The notes under the pieces were generated by a model. It ran no database searches and had not been told where the DNA came from. It worked only from the letters and a program-made list of their open reading frames with translations. A stretch of DNA of 64,000 nt from Zingiber officinale (lineage: Eukaryota; Streptophyta; Magnoliopsida; Zingiberales; Zingiberaceae), in assembly GCF_018446385.1 (NCBI RefSeq), contig NC_056001.1, positions 7,025,600 to 7,089,599 of the forward strand, given 5' to 3'. Shown here in pieces: positions 51,731 through 63,414 of this stretch (positions are counted from its first letter, which is position 1; each line of letters begins with the position of its first letter). Made by a program: the position numbers and the translations under genes.

Positions 51731-53444
51731 AAGCTTCCATCGCTGAGAGTTACCCACCCAGAGATACGAAGAAGGGGAAGACCATAATCCTCCGGGAAGA
51801 ATCGAAGGAGATGCTCGAAGAGCAGGTGCTATTCTCTCTAAGAATACTCAAGGAAAAGCTACCAAAGGGGTACAAGCCCCAGCTATTGGAGAATATGATG
51901 ATAGCAAAGATTCAGAAGATCATCTCCGAAAATTTAGAAACGCTGCGTTGCTACACAAATACAACGACGTCATCAAGTGTCGAGTGTTCTTAAACACCCT
52001 GTCTGACTCGGTGCAAAAATGGTTCGATGGATTGCCGAACAGATCCATCACTTGTTTTCGAGACTTCAAGACCGTTTTCCTGCGTCATTTCGCAAGTAGC
52101 AAGAAGTATCAAAAGACATATCACTGTCTCTTAGTCCTCAAGTAAGATTCTGCACAACCCTTGAGGAGCTATATCAAACGCTTCAACCAGGTAGCCCAGA
52201 CGTCCCGTCCGCTACCTCAGAGATATTGATGAGTGCCTTTTCCCATGGTTTGGTGGAGGGGGAGTTCTTCCGAGCCCTCATCCGAGAGCCTGTGAAGAAT
52301 TTTGATGAGATGTTGGGGAAGGCAGCCAACTACATCACGTAGAAGAAGCCCAAACGACTAAACAGAAAGCAGACAAGGTGTCTGCTACTGCCAACAAGCC
52401 GGAGAACAGGCTGTCCCAACCTCCAGCTCGGCCTTTTCCCCGTTCTAAGGACGCTCAACTAGGATTTTTGCCCAGTTAGGAGTCTAGGATGGCTCAACAG
52501 GTAGAAGTTGTTCAAGCCACTAGACTCAGTCAGTCGGGGCCTCGCTATTACACTTACAACATGTCCCACACTCATTCCACTTGAGATTGCATCTAGTTCG
52601 CCCGTGACTCTCAGCGTGCAACTGAATTGGGTCTGCCTCTGCCTCTGCCTGAGATCGCGCCCAAGCTTTAGAGGCTGCCAGCCAACCAACCTACTGTAGC
52701 AGCTCAGTCAGGTAGATCCCTGTCCGAAAATACAGGTCAGGGAAACCAGCAGCCATGCTGGGGTAAGGAACAAATGGAATCTTTCGAGGAGAAGAATAGG
52801 GGAAATGTCGTCATTCGAGAGATCAGCATGATCTCTGGAGGATCCACTGATGGGACTCCTCCCAAGCTTGAAAATCTCATGAATGCAGCTTGGAGATATA
52901 TGCGGTAGGATGCAGCCGGAAACAAGGTGTAGGGCCCGTTATCTGTTTCGAGCCGCAAGACCTGGAGGGATTGGATCTCTCTCATGATGATACCCTAATA
53001 ATCAAAGCTATCATTTCCAACAGCTGGGTGGCTAGGGTTTTCGTTGACACCGGAAGCTTTATCAATGTACTGTTTAAGAACGCCATCAAGGGTATGCAGA
53101 TCGACGCTAGTGAGGTCCAGCTCATAGCCATTTCATTGTACGGGTTCGCTAGTAATGAAGTAAGACCAATGGACCAAATTAAGCTAGCCATATTTCTGGG
53201 TAGTAAGCCCCTGGTGAGGACCCAGAGGAGCACTTTCATAGTAATGGATTCTCCATCCTCCTACAATGTCATCTTGGGAAGATCTGCATTGCACGAGTTT
53301 AGAGCGACGATCTCTACCTTCTATCAGAAGATGAAACTTCCTATGGGCAACCAGGTCGGGGAAGTTAGGGGCGAACAACTGGTCTCCCACAGGTGTTACG
53401 TCGACATGGTGAAAATGGAGGCTTGGAAAGTTCAGAGAACCTAG

Positions 53445-53959
53445 GATGGAAGAATCCATGTCATACAGGAGGAGTCTCTGCCTATAGTAGAGGAACTCAT
53501 CCCTTGAGAGAAAGATATAAGGCCTGGAGATGAGCACTACAGACATATGAGCAAAAAACTCGGTCAGATAAGCTTGACCTGGATTAAGCTTTCAATGAGG
53601 CACTTCAAAAGTCCTCAAGTCATAAACGTAGGGCTTAGTTAAGTCCTACTACACTCCTTTTGCAAGCATCAAGTGAAGCTCTTCAACCCTGGTTGGCTGT
53701 CTCAGCCAGGACGGGCAAGGATCTAGAAAGATCTCTCATATAAAGCTCTTTTATCTGTTGGCCTAGCGAGCTCTACTTCACTTACGCACACAAATCTAAC
53801 CCAAGGAAAGTAGGAAAACCCCTTTGGAAAGTAGGAACTAAGAAGCCATAGACAAGTTTTTATATATAGGAAGTAATACAATGTGCTAAGACAAACAGTC
53901 ATTTAAATTAAAAAAAAACATCATCAGCATTTCTTTAATGATACGATGATGGTCTAGGA
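53445..53959. other. Gypsy element interior without recognised domain
   Basis: Between the protease region and the antisense ORF region there is about 0.5 kb where a polymerase would be expected in a full element. It contains no recognisable reverse transcriptase, RNase H or integrase motif. Confidence 0.5.
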
Positions 53960-55927
53960 AATCCTCTGGGGTCGAACGACAAGTACCCTCCCTCTTATAG
54001 TTGTTGGATTGCTCCTACTGCTCCATAGGTCAGTGATCAAACGAAGTGATCTCCTACCTGAGAGCCAAACTCCGGAGAGCGTAGGTACTCTGCTTGATCA
54101 GTCAAACGATGCTCGTTCTCCCCCGCCTTATAAGTTTCCAAGGCCTGGGTTGAATGAGACAGAGTAGATCGAGCTTGAGACAAGTCTGCCTGTAAGGAGC
54201 CTTGCTCTGCAGCTTGAGAATCCAGATCCCTTCTATGGTCTATAAGGATCACGTCCTTAGAATTGAGTTCCTTGGTCAGGCGATCTATCTCTTGCTTGTG
54301 CATGAGCCTGAAGTCCTCTAGGGCTGTAGTTTGACGAGCCAACTCTGATTGTGCCTTCTCCTTGAGGGTTAGCTCCTCTTGGTACTTAGCCTCAGATGAC
54401 TAGTGGAGAGCTTCTAGTCTCTTCTGGTCATCCCGTAATCGGTTAGCCTCCAGTAGGGCTTCGCTCAGGTTATGTTCATGGTATGCATTTACCTTTCTTA
54501 AGGTCTCCACCTCTGCCTTTAGTTGGGACACGACCGAAGAGGGGTTAGAAAGTTGAGACTCCAGGTCGGAGACACTATCCTTTAAGATCTTATTTAGCCG
54601 ATGTATATATGAGAAAGTCTGACTCAATCGCATCGACTAGACAAAAGTCTATTCATATAAACAGGAAGATAGAAGAAAATTAGGATAAGAAGAAAGGAGC
54701 AATAAGAGAAATTGAAGGCTTACCACGGTGCACCTTCGGATAACCGATCCACTTGAGCTGGCAACAGGAGGGTATCCATTCGCTACATAGTCTCCTCCCA
54801 ATGAACCGCTAGTTGTCCCCGTAGTAGGATAAAGCTAGCCTAGGCAGCGGGGTTGCGATGCAGTCCCCACTCAGAATGTATAGTGGCATGGAAACGACAA
54901 TGCCGAGACCGGGATGATCTGGGAGCGATCCCGCAAGGGCCAGGTTGAGTGGAAGTAGGAGGTCCAGTGGAAGAAGGCTTGGCAGGAGCAATGGGGGTAG
55001 ATTACCACTTCGGATCGATCTCTTATTTAACTACCGGGGCCTTCCCTCGATCGACTCCTGACCGAGCTCCTGGAGAAATAATAGGATCGATCGGGAGTTA
55101 TAGATCGGGGACAGAAGGTGGCGCAGTCTGGGGTAGTGGGGCCGTAGCATGTGCCTCGGTTGCCGGGCGAGATCCAATAGGTTTACGCCTTGGCCGACGC
55201 GAGAGTGGCTACTCGTTCGAGTCGGACCCCTCTTCCGGAGTTCGGGGGTGATGAGCGGGAGGAGCAGGATGAGTCTGCCTCGCAAGCTCTGGAATAGAGT
55301 GTGCAAGAGGCATCGCCTGAGGGGCGGCAGGATGAGAGACGATAATGGCAGCCACCCCGAAAGCGGCTGAAGTGGAATGTTGAAGACCCCGCCTACCCAA
55401 GATTATGCACCCTCGGTGATTTATTTCCAAAGCGCTTAGGGGGAGGGGTCTGGTCAAAGACGATCAAGCGAGAGTGTCGGCTGCAGCAAAATGAGGGTTA
55501 GCACGAAAGGTAAGAGAAAGTTAAGGTGAAGATAATACTTACCAAGGGAGTGCAGCAACTCTGAAGGAATGAGACTCAACCTAAATAAATATAGGACATC
55601 CTCCAGTAACATGATGCTCAGATCGAAGCACCAACCCTCTAGCTGCGACGATGCCTCTACGAAAATAGGATCTGAGCGATAGTCTCTCAGAGGAGGCGTC
55701 GAAGGGATAGAGAAGCGCCACTCAGTAGGCCACTTGATAGCAGAGGGAAAGCGAAGGAAGAAGTATTTATCTTTCCACTCCGTTCTAAAGGGGGTAAGGG
55801 TGCAAAAAGGTTAGTCTGGATACGAGTCTAAAAGCGGAAAATACCCTTACTATGACACCGGGGAGTGAAGAAGTAGTGAAATAGGCGAGGAGTTCAGTGA
55901 ATATCACACAAGTCACAGACAAGGACG
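53960..55927 (-). mobile_element. Antisense extra-ORF (aORF) region of the gypsy element
   Basis: On the minus strand, 55927-55560 encodes FFLRFPSAIKWPTEWRFS and EGWCFDLSIMLLEDV-type sequence, like the N-terminal domain of the 'putative gypsy-type transposon' family (Transposase_28-like, by recall). A proline-rich middle follows, then coiled-coil stretches (54633-54400: DLESQLSNPSSVVSQLKAEVETL; 54342-54037: KQEIDRLTKELNSKD). GTAAGT-type donors and pyrimidine-AG acceptors near 55545-55480 and 54720-54640 suggest the frame was spliced, as reported for Grande-type antisense genes. Broken in several places and cut at 55927 by the Copia-like insertion. Confidence 0.6.
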
Positions 55928-56185
55928 TGTTGGATCGTGAAACGTCGATAGAGGGGGGTGAATATCGATTCAAAAAACAACGTTGAAAAGAGTTAAGCAC
56001 AGCGGAATTTAAAAGAACAGACACAGTAATTTTACTTCATTCGGAGCCTGTGACGACTCATACTCGAAGGCCCGTACCCCGTGAGTACATTCGTTGGGCA
56101 ATCACTATCAATTCGAATGATGATTACAAAATAATTAAGTATAAGAATTGACAGAAATAAAATGCCGACAAGAGAAGAAGAATTA

Positions 56186-57997
56186 TGTTAGCTAGAGCCC
56201 TAGAGCCAATCATTTGATGATTGTATTTTGGACTTGTTGTATCATATTCTATATAAATAAAGACATTTGATTTTTGGTTATTATACTTACTTGTATTGGT
56301 GCCAAATAAACTAAGTATAATAACGTCCTTGAGTAGATGATCCTCACCTATATCAATCGGTTAGTTGAACCGATAGTGAGATGATATAGGGAACACTACT
56401 CTTAATCATTCCTAGTCGAGTATTAACATTCAGGGACAATGTTAATGCAATAAGACTAGCATGTAGGTCAACTCGATGACTTGATCTCACAAGTCATGGA
56501 TATAGAGATATCAAGTTGACACATGAGTATACATTAGAGAATGTATACTGAATGACCCGCCATGAGAAAGTATCATGGATCGTTATATGAGTGTCATATA
56601 CTTTCTCATGTGGCTATTAGTATGACTATTAGTCCTTAGACCTGAAGTCACCATGGATCCCTACATAAGGAGTTATGTACTTTAGTTTCGTCAAACGTCA
56701 CCCGTAACTGGGTGGACTATAAAGGCGATTACTGGGTATGTAACGAATTATGCAGAGGGATGTGAGTGATGTAGATGGGATCTATCCCTCCTATATGACG
56801 GGAGAGACATCGATATTCTTGATAGAGTGAGACCACGAAGTGCATGGTTATGCCCAAATGAGTCAATATGAGATATTGAGCTCATTTGATTTAGTGAGTC
56901 TACTTGGAGTTCAAGATTTAGATTGATTAGAGGATGACACGGTCTATGCCTCACATTGATCAATCTAGATGTCTAGGATAGAAGGACACTTGTCATATAT
57001 TGTGAGGAGTCACAATTAGTAGTCACAAGGTGATGTTGGATCTCAACATTCCTGTAACTTGGGTAGTAATGATGTGTTGCTAGATACCGCTCATTACTTA
57101 TGCTTCTAAATGGGTTTAGGAGCATTGCCAACGTTACAAGAACCTATAGGGTCACACACAAAGGACAATTAGATGGAGATTAGGTTCATTTGATGAACCT
57201 AAAGGATTAGGTTCATTTGATGAACCAAATTGGATTAAGAGTAATCCAAGGTAGGCTAATTGAGTTGGACTCAATTTGGTTCATGTGTTAAGTGAGTCTA
57301 ATTTGGACTTAAACTTATTTAATTAATTTAATTCAATGAATAGAGATTCATTAAATTAAAATTGACTTGAACCAATGGTTAGATTAGATCAACCAAGGGA
57401 GAGAAGTGGTTAAGTTTGACTTGACATAAGTAGGAAGATGAAGAGTCAAGTTTTGACTTGACTTTGACTTGACCAATGCCACATCATCAAGGCTTCTTCA
57501 TTTGGTCAAGTTTGACTTGACCAAATGCCACCTCATGGGAGTTACCAAGAGTGGTGACTCTTGATATTCCATGGGAGTTACAAGCCAAAAATGTGGCCGA
57601 CCACTTTTATTCATGAAAAGGAGTTTCATTTTTCATATATAACTCCATCTTCTTCTTCCTTGGTTCTCTTCTCTCCCTCTCCTCCTCCACTACTGATCTC
57701 TAAGGTTGCTAGCACATCCTTAGAGGTTTTTCTCCATCTCTTGCTTGTGTGGATACACATAGAGAAGTGTCTACTTTGACACTTTCGAGATCCGGCGAAC
57801 CGAGGACGAGCGGGATACGCGAAGGGCTTCGCTTCAAAGGTATAAAATGTTTTTTCTTTGTAGATCTACTGTAGATCATAGTTTGAAACTCGTACTCGTA
57901 TTTTTGAAAGTTTTCTTCGCACGAGATCCAGTGGCATGGGTGATTCGGGGTTTTCGCGACGCGAAAAAGCGGTTTTCGCGGCCCGAAAAACCCAACA
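56186..57997 (+). mobile_element. Solo LTR (Copia-like), 1.8 kb, nested in the left LTR of the antisense element
   Basis: Starts TGTTAGCTAGAGCC and ends AAAACCCAACA, flanked by the 5-bp TSD AATTA (56181-56185 and 57998-58002). A plus-strand TATA-like catatataact lies near 57636, followed by a pyrimidine-rich leader. It contains short palindromic direct repeats (ggttcatttgatgaacc at about 57180 and 57209). Confidence 0.9.
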
Positions 57998-58507
57998 AAT
58001 TAGACTTAAGAAAGCGCTTTGTCGGAATAGCCTCGCGGCGTCGCAGGAGCGTAGAGCAGTAGAGCAAGCAGTAGATTCTCAATTCTGAATTAAAGCTCCC
58101 CTCTGACCCTCCTTTTATATGAGGCTCGGGGCGCCCCGGATCCCTTCCGGGCGCCCTGGTGGGACGTGGCAGGTCCAACCAACAAGCTCCACGTGGAGAC
58201 GCGCGAGTTTGGATGAAATTTGCCTCCCGGGCGCATGGACCCTGTTTTCCCGCAGAATCCGTCCTGCAAAACAAACGTTAGTCCGGAGGCAAATAATAAG
58301 TATGCCCTGCAAAATAGTTTGTTAGCACAGTTATATAGATAAGCAAAAAAGAGTATGACTTAGATTCCGTCTTTCCGAGACCGGAATCTAGTCACGATCT
58401 CAACTTAGATATCCAAAATGGATCTAAGCCAGATCGACGCCTAATGTTCCCTTCCCGGGAACGCGTCCTCACAGTCACTCCCCTCCAGTGACTTACCTTA
58501 CTTACCT

Positions 58508-58753
58508 GCCAGACGTCCGGTCAACCTTTCGACCCGTCTGGACTTCTTGCCAAGCGTCCGGTCAGCCCGTCGACCCGCTTGGACTTCTCGCCAGCTATCC
58601 GGTCAGCCCGTCGACCTAGCTGGACTTCTCGCCAGCTATCCAGTCAGCCCGTCGACCTAGCTGGACTTCTCGCCAAGCGTCCGGTCAGCCCGTCGACCCG
58701 CTTGGACTTCTCGCCAAGTGTCCGGTCAGCCCGTCGACCCGCTTGGACTTTGT
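58508..58753 (-). repeat. Array of six 41-bp hairpin-forming repeats in the Copia-like LTR
   Basis: Six back-to-back units of exactly 41 bp. Each has a 7-bp stem enclosing TCCGGTCAGCCCGTCGAC-type loops. Stem pairs by unit: CCAGACG/CGTCTGG; CCAAGCG/CGCTTGG; CCAGCTA/TAGCTGG (twice); CCAAGCG/CGCTTGG; CCAAGTG/CGCTTGG. Confidence 0.95.
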
Positions 58754-58875
58754 CTGCACACTCGGTCAGAGTGTTAGATCACAACAAACCTAACTTAACC
58801 TGATTTGTCATTCATCAAAACCTGAGTTAAACCGTTAGTGCTAACCGCACCAACAATCTTCCCCTTTTTGATGGA

Positions 58876-60179
58876 ATGACAACCTGGTTAAGTTAGTAAA
58901 AAATATGCGAAAAAGAGTTTAAACATTTTGTTCTAGTATGAGGTTTAAGTTAGTTTTTAATTTAATTTTATTTTTCTAACTTAACCACCTATCCCTCCCC
59001 CTTTGACATTCATCAAATAAGGAAGACAAATTAACCATTCAACAATACAGAATGCATAAAAAACTGTAGGAAATTTAGGTTAACTTGGGGGAGTAATTTA
59101 GCTTTCGTTTCTTAACTTTTGTAAAATAACTAAGTTTTGAAAATAGCTAATTTAGTAACATAACTTAGTATTTAGTACATTTTGAGTAATTTTGAAAGAT
59201 AATTTTTGCAAAATAAATTGACTTTGCAAAACTTAAGAAAGAGAATTTTAAGATCAAATTTTCAAAGTAAGTTTCAACTTTAAAAACACTTTTCAAACAT
59301 GTGTTTTTAAAATCAAAATTTCAAGGTTTAGATTTTCAAAATGCGTTTCAAGTTTGAAACACTTTTCAACCATGAGTTTTCAAAAACAAAGTTTCAAGAC
59401 TGAGTTTGAATAAATTTACTTTTCAAGACTGAGTTTGCAAAGGATTCAATTTTCCCTTAATTTAATTTCTCCCCCTTAAGTTAATACTAAGGTTTGGTTG
59501 TGTTAAATTTCAAAGCCCTAACACATTTGTCTAATTTAGTAACACTTATATTATTATCTCTGTATCCTTGGTATAACTATTTATTTGAATTTGATTAATC
59601 AATTATTAATTAATTTTAGATTCAGGCGCTTAACTTTAGTTTAAGGTTAAATAAGATAAGATTTTATTAATTCAATAACAGTTAAGCATTATCAATAATT
59701 TATTGATTAGTTTTTACTTGATTTAATAATTTAATACTTAGTGAAATAATTTAAATTTCATATTACTTGATTGAGTTGGTCAATGAAAGTGTTAGTTATA
59801 ATAATAATTATTATTTTTATTTATTTATTTAATTTTTTTAAAGGGATTTCTAAAACAGCATTTAAAAAGATTTTAAAATGATTTTGTTTTATGTCAATTA
59901 ACATACGTTTGATTCAGTTTTGATTTTAGATTTAAATTAATATTAGTGGTTAATTTAAGTTTAAGTTTAATTTTAAGTTTAAGTTAAAATTTTTAATTTT
60001 AATTGTAATTTCAATATTAAGTTTTAATTTAAGATTTAATTTTCAGTTAAGTTAAATTAAAAAATAATTTTAAGGTTAAAATGATATTTATGATTAAAAA
60101 TGAGTTTAAAGTCAAAATAATAATTTTTAAAGTGAAAATAATCTATAGAAATTTATTATTATTATTACTATCTTTTTAA
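58876..60179. other. Interior of the antisense Copia-like element, AT-rich non-coding
   Basis: Highly AT-rich, with recurring stretches such as aagtttcaa and ttaagtttaag. No open frame of note. It grades into the minisatellite that follows. Confidence 0.6.
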
Positions 60180-61700
60180 GATAACAGAATTTTATTATAG
60201 TGAAAAAATAAGAAGAATTTTTCAAAATGATACATAATTTTTAAAATAGTTTTAAAACGATTTTTAAAATAGTTTTTTTAAAATAATTTTTAAAAGTTTT
60301 TAAAATAATTTTTGAAATAATTTTTAACTTAAAATAATTTTAAAAATATTTTTAAGTTAATTAAAATAATTTTTAAAAGAGTTTTTAAATAATTTTTTAA
60401 ATGAATTTTTAAAATAATTTTTAAATGAGTTTTTAAAATAATTTTTTAAAAGAGTTTTTAAATAATTTTTTAAATGAAATTTTTTTTTTAAAAGAATTTT
60501 AAAATAGTTTTTAAAGAATTTTTAAAATAGTTTTTAAAGAATTTTTAAAATAATTTTTCAAGAATTTTTAAAATAAATTTTCAAGAATTTTTAAAAATAT
60601 TAAAATAGTTTTACAAGAATTTTTAAAATAGTTTTTTAAAGAATTTTTAAAATAGTTTTTAAAGAATTTTTTAAATAATTTTTAAAGAATTTTTAAAATA
60701 GTTTTTAAAGAATTTTTAAAATAATTTTTCAAGAATTTTTAAATTAGCTTTTAAAGAATTTTCAAAATAGTTTTTAAAGAATTTTTTAAATAGATTTTAA
60801 AGAATTTTTAAATTAATTTTTAAAGAATTTAAAATAGTTTTTAAATAATTTTTAAAATAATTTTTCAAGAATTTTTAAAATAATTTTTCAAGAATTTTTA
60901 AAATAGATTTTAAAGAATTTTCAAAATAGTTTTTAAAGAATTTTTGAATTGGTTTTTAAAGAATTTTTAAAATAGTTTTTAAAGAATTTTTAAAATAGTT
61001 TTTAAAGAATTTTTAAAATAGTTTTTAAAGAATTTTTAAAATAGTTTTGTAAAGAATTTTTAAAATAATTTTTCAAGAATGTTTAAAATAGTTTTTAAAG
61101 AATTTTCAAAATAGTTTTTAAAGAATTTAAAATAGTTTTTAAAATAATTTTTAAAGAATTTTTAAAATAGTTTTTTAAGAATTTTTAAAATTGTTTTTAA
61201 AGAATTTTTAAAATAGTTTTTAAAAGAATTTTTAAAATAATTTTTCAAGAATTTTTAAAATAATTTTTAAAATGATTTTTTTTAAAAGGATTTTTAAAAT
61301 AAATTTTTAAAAGAATTTTTAAAATAAGTTTTAAAAGTTTTTAAAATAATTTTTTAAAAGAATTTTTTAAAATGATTTTTTAAAAGTTTTTTTTAAAAGA
61401 ATTTTTTAAAAGAATTTTTAAAATGATTTTTAAAAGTTTTTTTGAAAATAAATTTTAAAAGAATTTTTAAGTTAAAAAAAATTAAGTTTAATTTTTAAAA
61501 TAAATTTTAAAGTTAAAAAAATTAAGTTTAATTTTTAAAATAAATTTTTAAGTTAAAAAAAATTATGTTTAATTTTTAAAAAATATTTAAGTTTAATTTT
61601 TAAAATAAAATTTTAAGTTAAAGAAAATTTAAGTTTAATTTTTAAAATAGATTTTTAAGTTAAAAAAAATTAATTTTAATTTAATTTAATTTAATTTTAA
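60180..61700. repeat. AT-only minisatellite, ~23-bp unit, ~1.5 kb
   Basis: Dozens of imperfect copies of gaatttttaaaatagtttttaaa. The array is densest at about 60490-61260 and decays at both ends into (TTTTAAAA)-like and gttaaaaaaaattaagttta-type variants. It contains almost no C and G only at fixed positions of the unit. Confidence 0.92.
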
Positions 61701-62328
61701 TTTAATAGTCATCTCACCCGATCTATGTTGTCAATCAGGGAATCCTATAATTTTGTGAGATGAATTAAGTTCAACTTTTAGATTTGTTTTTAACTTGTGT
61801 TATATTTAGGTTTAGCTTTGGGTTCAACAAATAGGCATTCTCTGGATAAACTTCTGGGCTATGGTGAGTCACTCGGACATCATTAAAGTAACCATGTCTT
61901 CAAGGTTTTCCAAATAGTCCTATCCACTGGACTTAGTACAAAATCGTGGTCTAACTGGTTAGGATTCATTAAGGGTAGCTTCGGTCAGTTTCACTTAGCC
62001 AGATGCACCAGGTCGAAGTCATATCTTCCTAGACATGCATAAACTAAGCTTCCCTAACATACTATCATCCAAAACTTTACCAGTACCATTTTTCAAGTTA
62101 AACTTGAACCCTCTTTAACTAGTCCTAATTATCCTGTCGGGTAGGTTGGTTGGGGTTACCCTTTTCGGGTAGGTTGGTTAGGGTTACCCTGTCGGGTAGA
62201 TTAGTTTTGGAGATGCCAGCTATTCTGGAGCCTCCCCCTGAATTATTGGTCATTAATTTAGTTTTTTGTTCTGGGTTTATTATAGTTAAGTTTTGGTTAA
62301 AATTTAATGTTTAATTTGTAATTTAGAT
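61701..62328. other. Interior of the antisense Copia-like element, non-coding mid part
   Basis: Normal base composition with a short tandem motif (gtcgggtaggttggttrgggttaccct-like, three copies at about 62137-62205). No open frame recognised. Confidence 0.55.
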
Positions 62329-63414
62329 TCAAGTTTTTAATTTTGAATTAATTAAATTAGTCAAATTATCTTTCTTCAAGAGAATGTATTTAATATTTAA
62401 ATTTTCTTTCAATTTCACTTTTATTAGGTTAATTGAATTATCTTTCTTTAATAGCTTATTTTTAAAGTTTAAGTTTTTATTCATTTTTAAATTTGAATTA
62501 ATTAAATTATTTGAATTATATTTCCTTAAAGGTTTATCTTTTGACCTTTTATTAATTGTTAATTTTGAATTTTTCAGATTATCTTTATTTAATATGTTAT
62601 TTTTAATATTTAATTTTAATTTTGTTAAATTTAGTTTTGATTTTATCAAAGTGTTTGATTTTATTCTTATATTTTCTTTATTTTTTAAGTTGATATAATT
62701 AGTGGAATTTATTAGATTATTCTTATCATTAAAATTTAATTTTTTATTAATTAAATTATCTTGGGTTTGGATAGGATTTTCTAGATTAATATTGTCTAGA
62801 TTATTAAATAATTTATTAATTTTATCTAGATCAATATTGACCTTGTCATCTCTATCATTTGAGTTTTCAGATTTGTTTAGGTTCAAGTTTGAATTTTTTA
62901 AATTAATTGGATTTATTTTATCAGATAATATCCTAGGGGTATTTTTGTAATTATTGTCAACTACATTATTTTCACATATATTTTCAGAAATAACCAGATC
63001 AATGCTCATATTTTTTAAACTACTATTAGCAGGGGTATTTTGGTAAATATCACTAACATTGAGCGCAACCCCTAATTCAGTAGGCTTTTCGATTGGATCT
63101 AACCCGAGTTCGGATTCGATTTTTACTTGATCCTCGAGTTCCATCGGCTCCTCGTGAAGTTTGATCAATTGGGTCCAAAGCTCATGTGCATCTTTGTACT
63201 TTTTTACTCTGCATAAAACATTGTTAGGTAAAACATTACAAATGATTTTACTTACATTTGTGTTTAGTTCTGAGTTCTGAGAAGGTTTTCTCAATATCAG
63301 CCAATAATCAAAGTTTACGCTTCCTAAGAAGCATTCCATTAATCGTTTCCAATAGTTGAAATCTTGATCGTATGGTGGTGGTTCGTGGGGGTTCCGTCCT
63401 TCTTGAAGAGTCAT
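62329..63414 (-). mobile_element. Gag-like frame of the antisense Copia-like element with Asn/Lys-rich tail
   Basis: From the ATG at 63414 the minus strand encodes MTLQEGRNPHEPPPYDQDFN, then a Copia gag (UBN2-like) core with YWKRLMECFLGSVNFDYWLI and KYKDAHELWTQLIKLHEEP over about the first 110 residues. The following 250 residues are low complexity, dominated by Asn, Lys, Leu and Ile. No zinc knuckle is seen. The frame is open through this stretch and lies next to the primer-binding site, as expected for gag. Confidence 0.75.

Larger units (their letters stand above)
48591..55927 (+). mobile_element. Ty3/gypsy LTR retrotransposon fossil, probably Tat lineage (continues beyond inserted element)
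   Basis: 5' LTR 48591-49525 (starts TGTTGATACGG, ends GTCAACA; TATA-like catataaaaaggg near 49220). The interior resumes after a nested solo LTR at 51281. A gag region follows (about 51370-52330, with the gypsy-type core IKCRVFLNTLSDSVQKWFDG), then an aspartic-protease region (52890-53444, with VDTGSFINVLF and YNVILGRSALHEF). No reverse transcriptase or integrase is recognised. From about 53960 to 55927 lies minus-strand coding-like sequence, consistent with the antisense extra ORF known in Tat elements (Grande, Retand). The rest and the 3' LTR should lie right of the window, beyond the inserted Copia-like element. The element is broken in many places. Confidence 0.78.

Noticed and set aside
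54400-54633. Coiled-coil frame as a host gene
   Set aside because: Lies inside the gypsy element, where Tat-type antisense ORFs with coiled coils are known; no independent host-gene evidence.
54949-55370. Plus-strand frames of 73-100 residues
   Set aside because: Opposite the gypsy antisense ORF region; no family recognised.
58508-58753. Possible CRISPR array (regular 41-bp repeats)
   Set aside because: Units are back to back with no unique spacers and lie inside a plant LTR element.
62384-62950. Plus-strand hydrophobic frames (104 and 82 residues) resembling membrane proteins
   Set aside because: Antisense of the Asn/Lys-rich gag tail: Lys/Asn codons read as Phe/Leu/Ile on the other strand.
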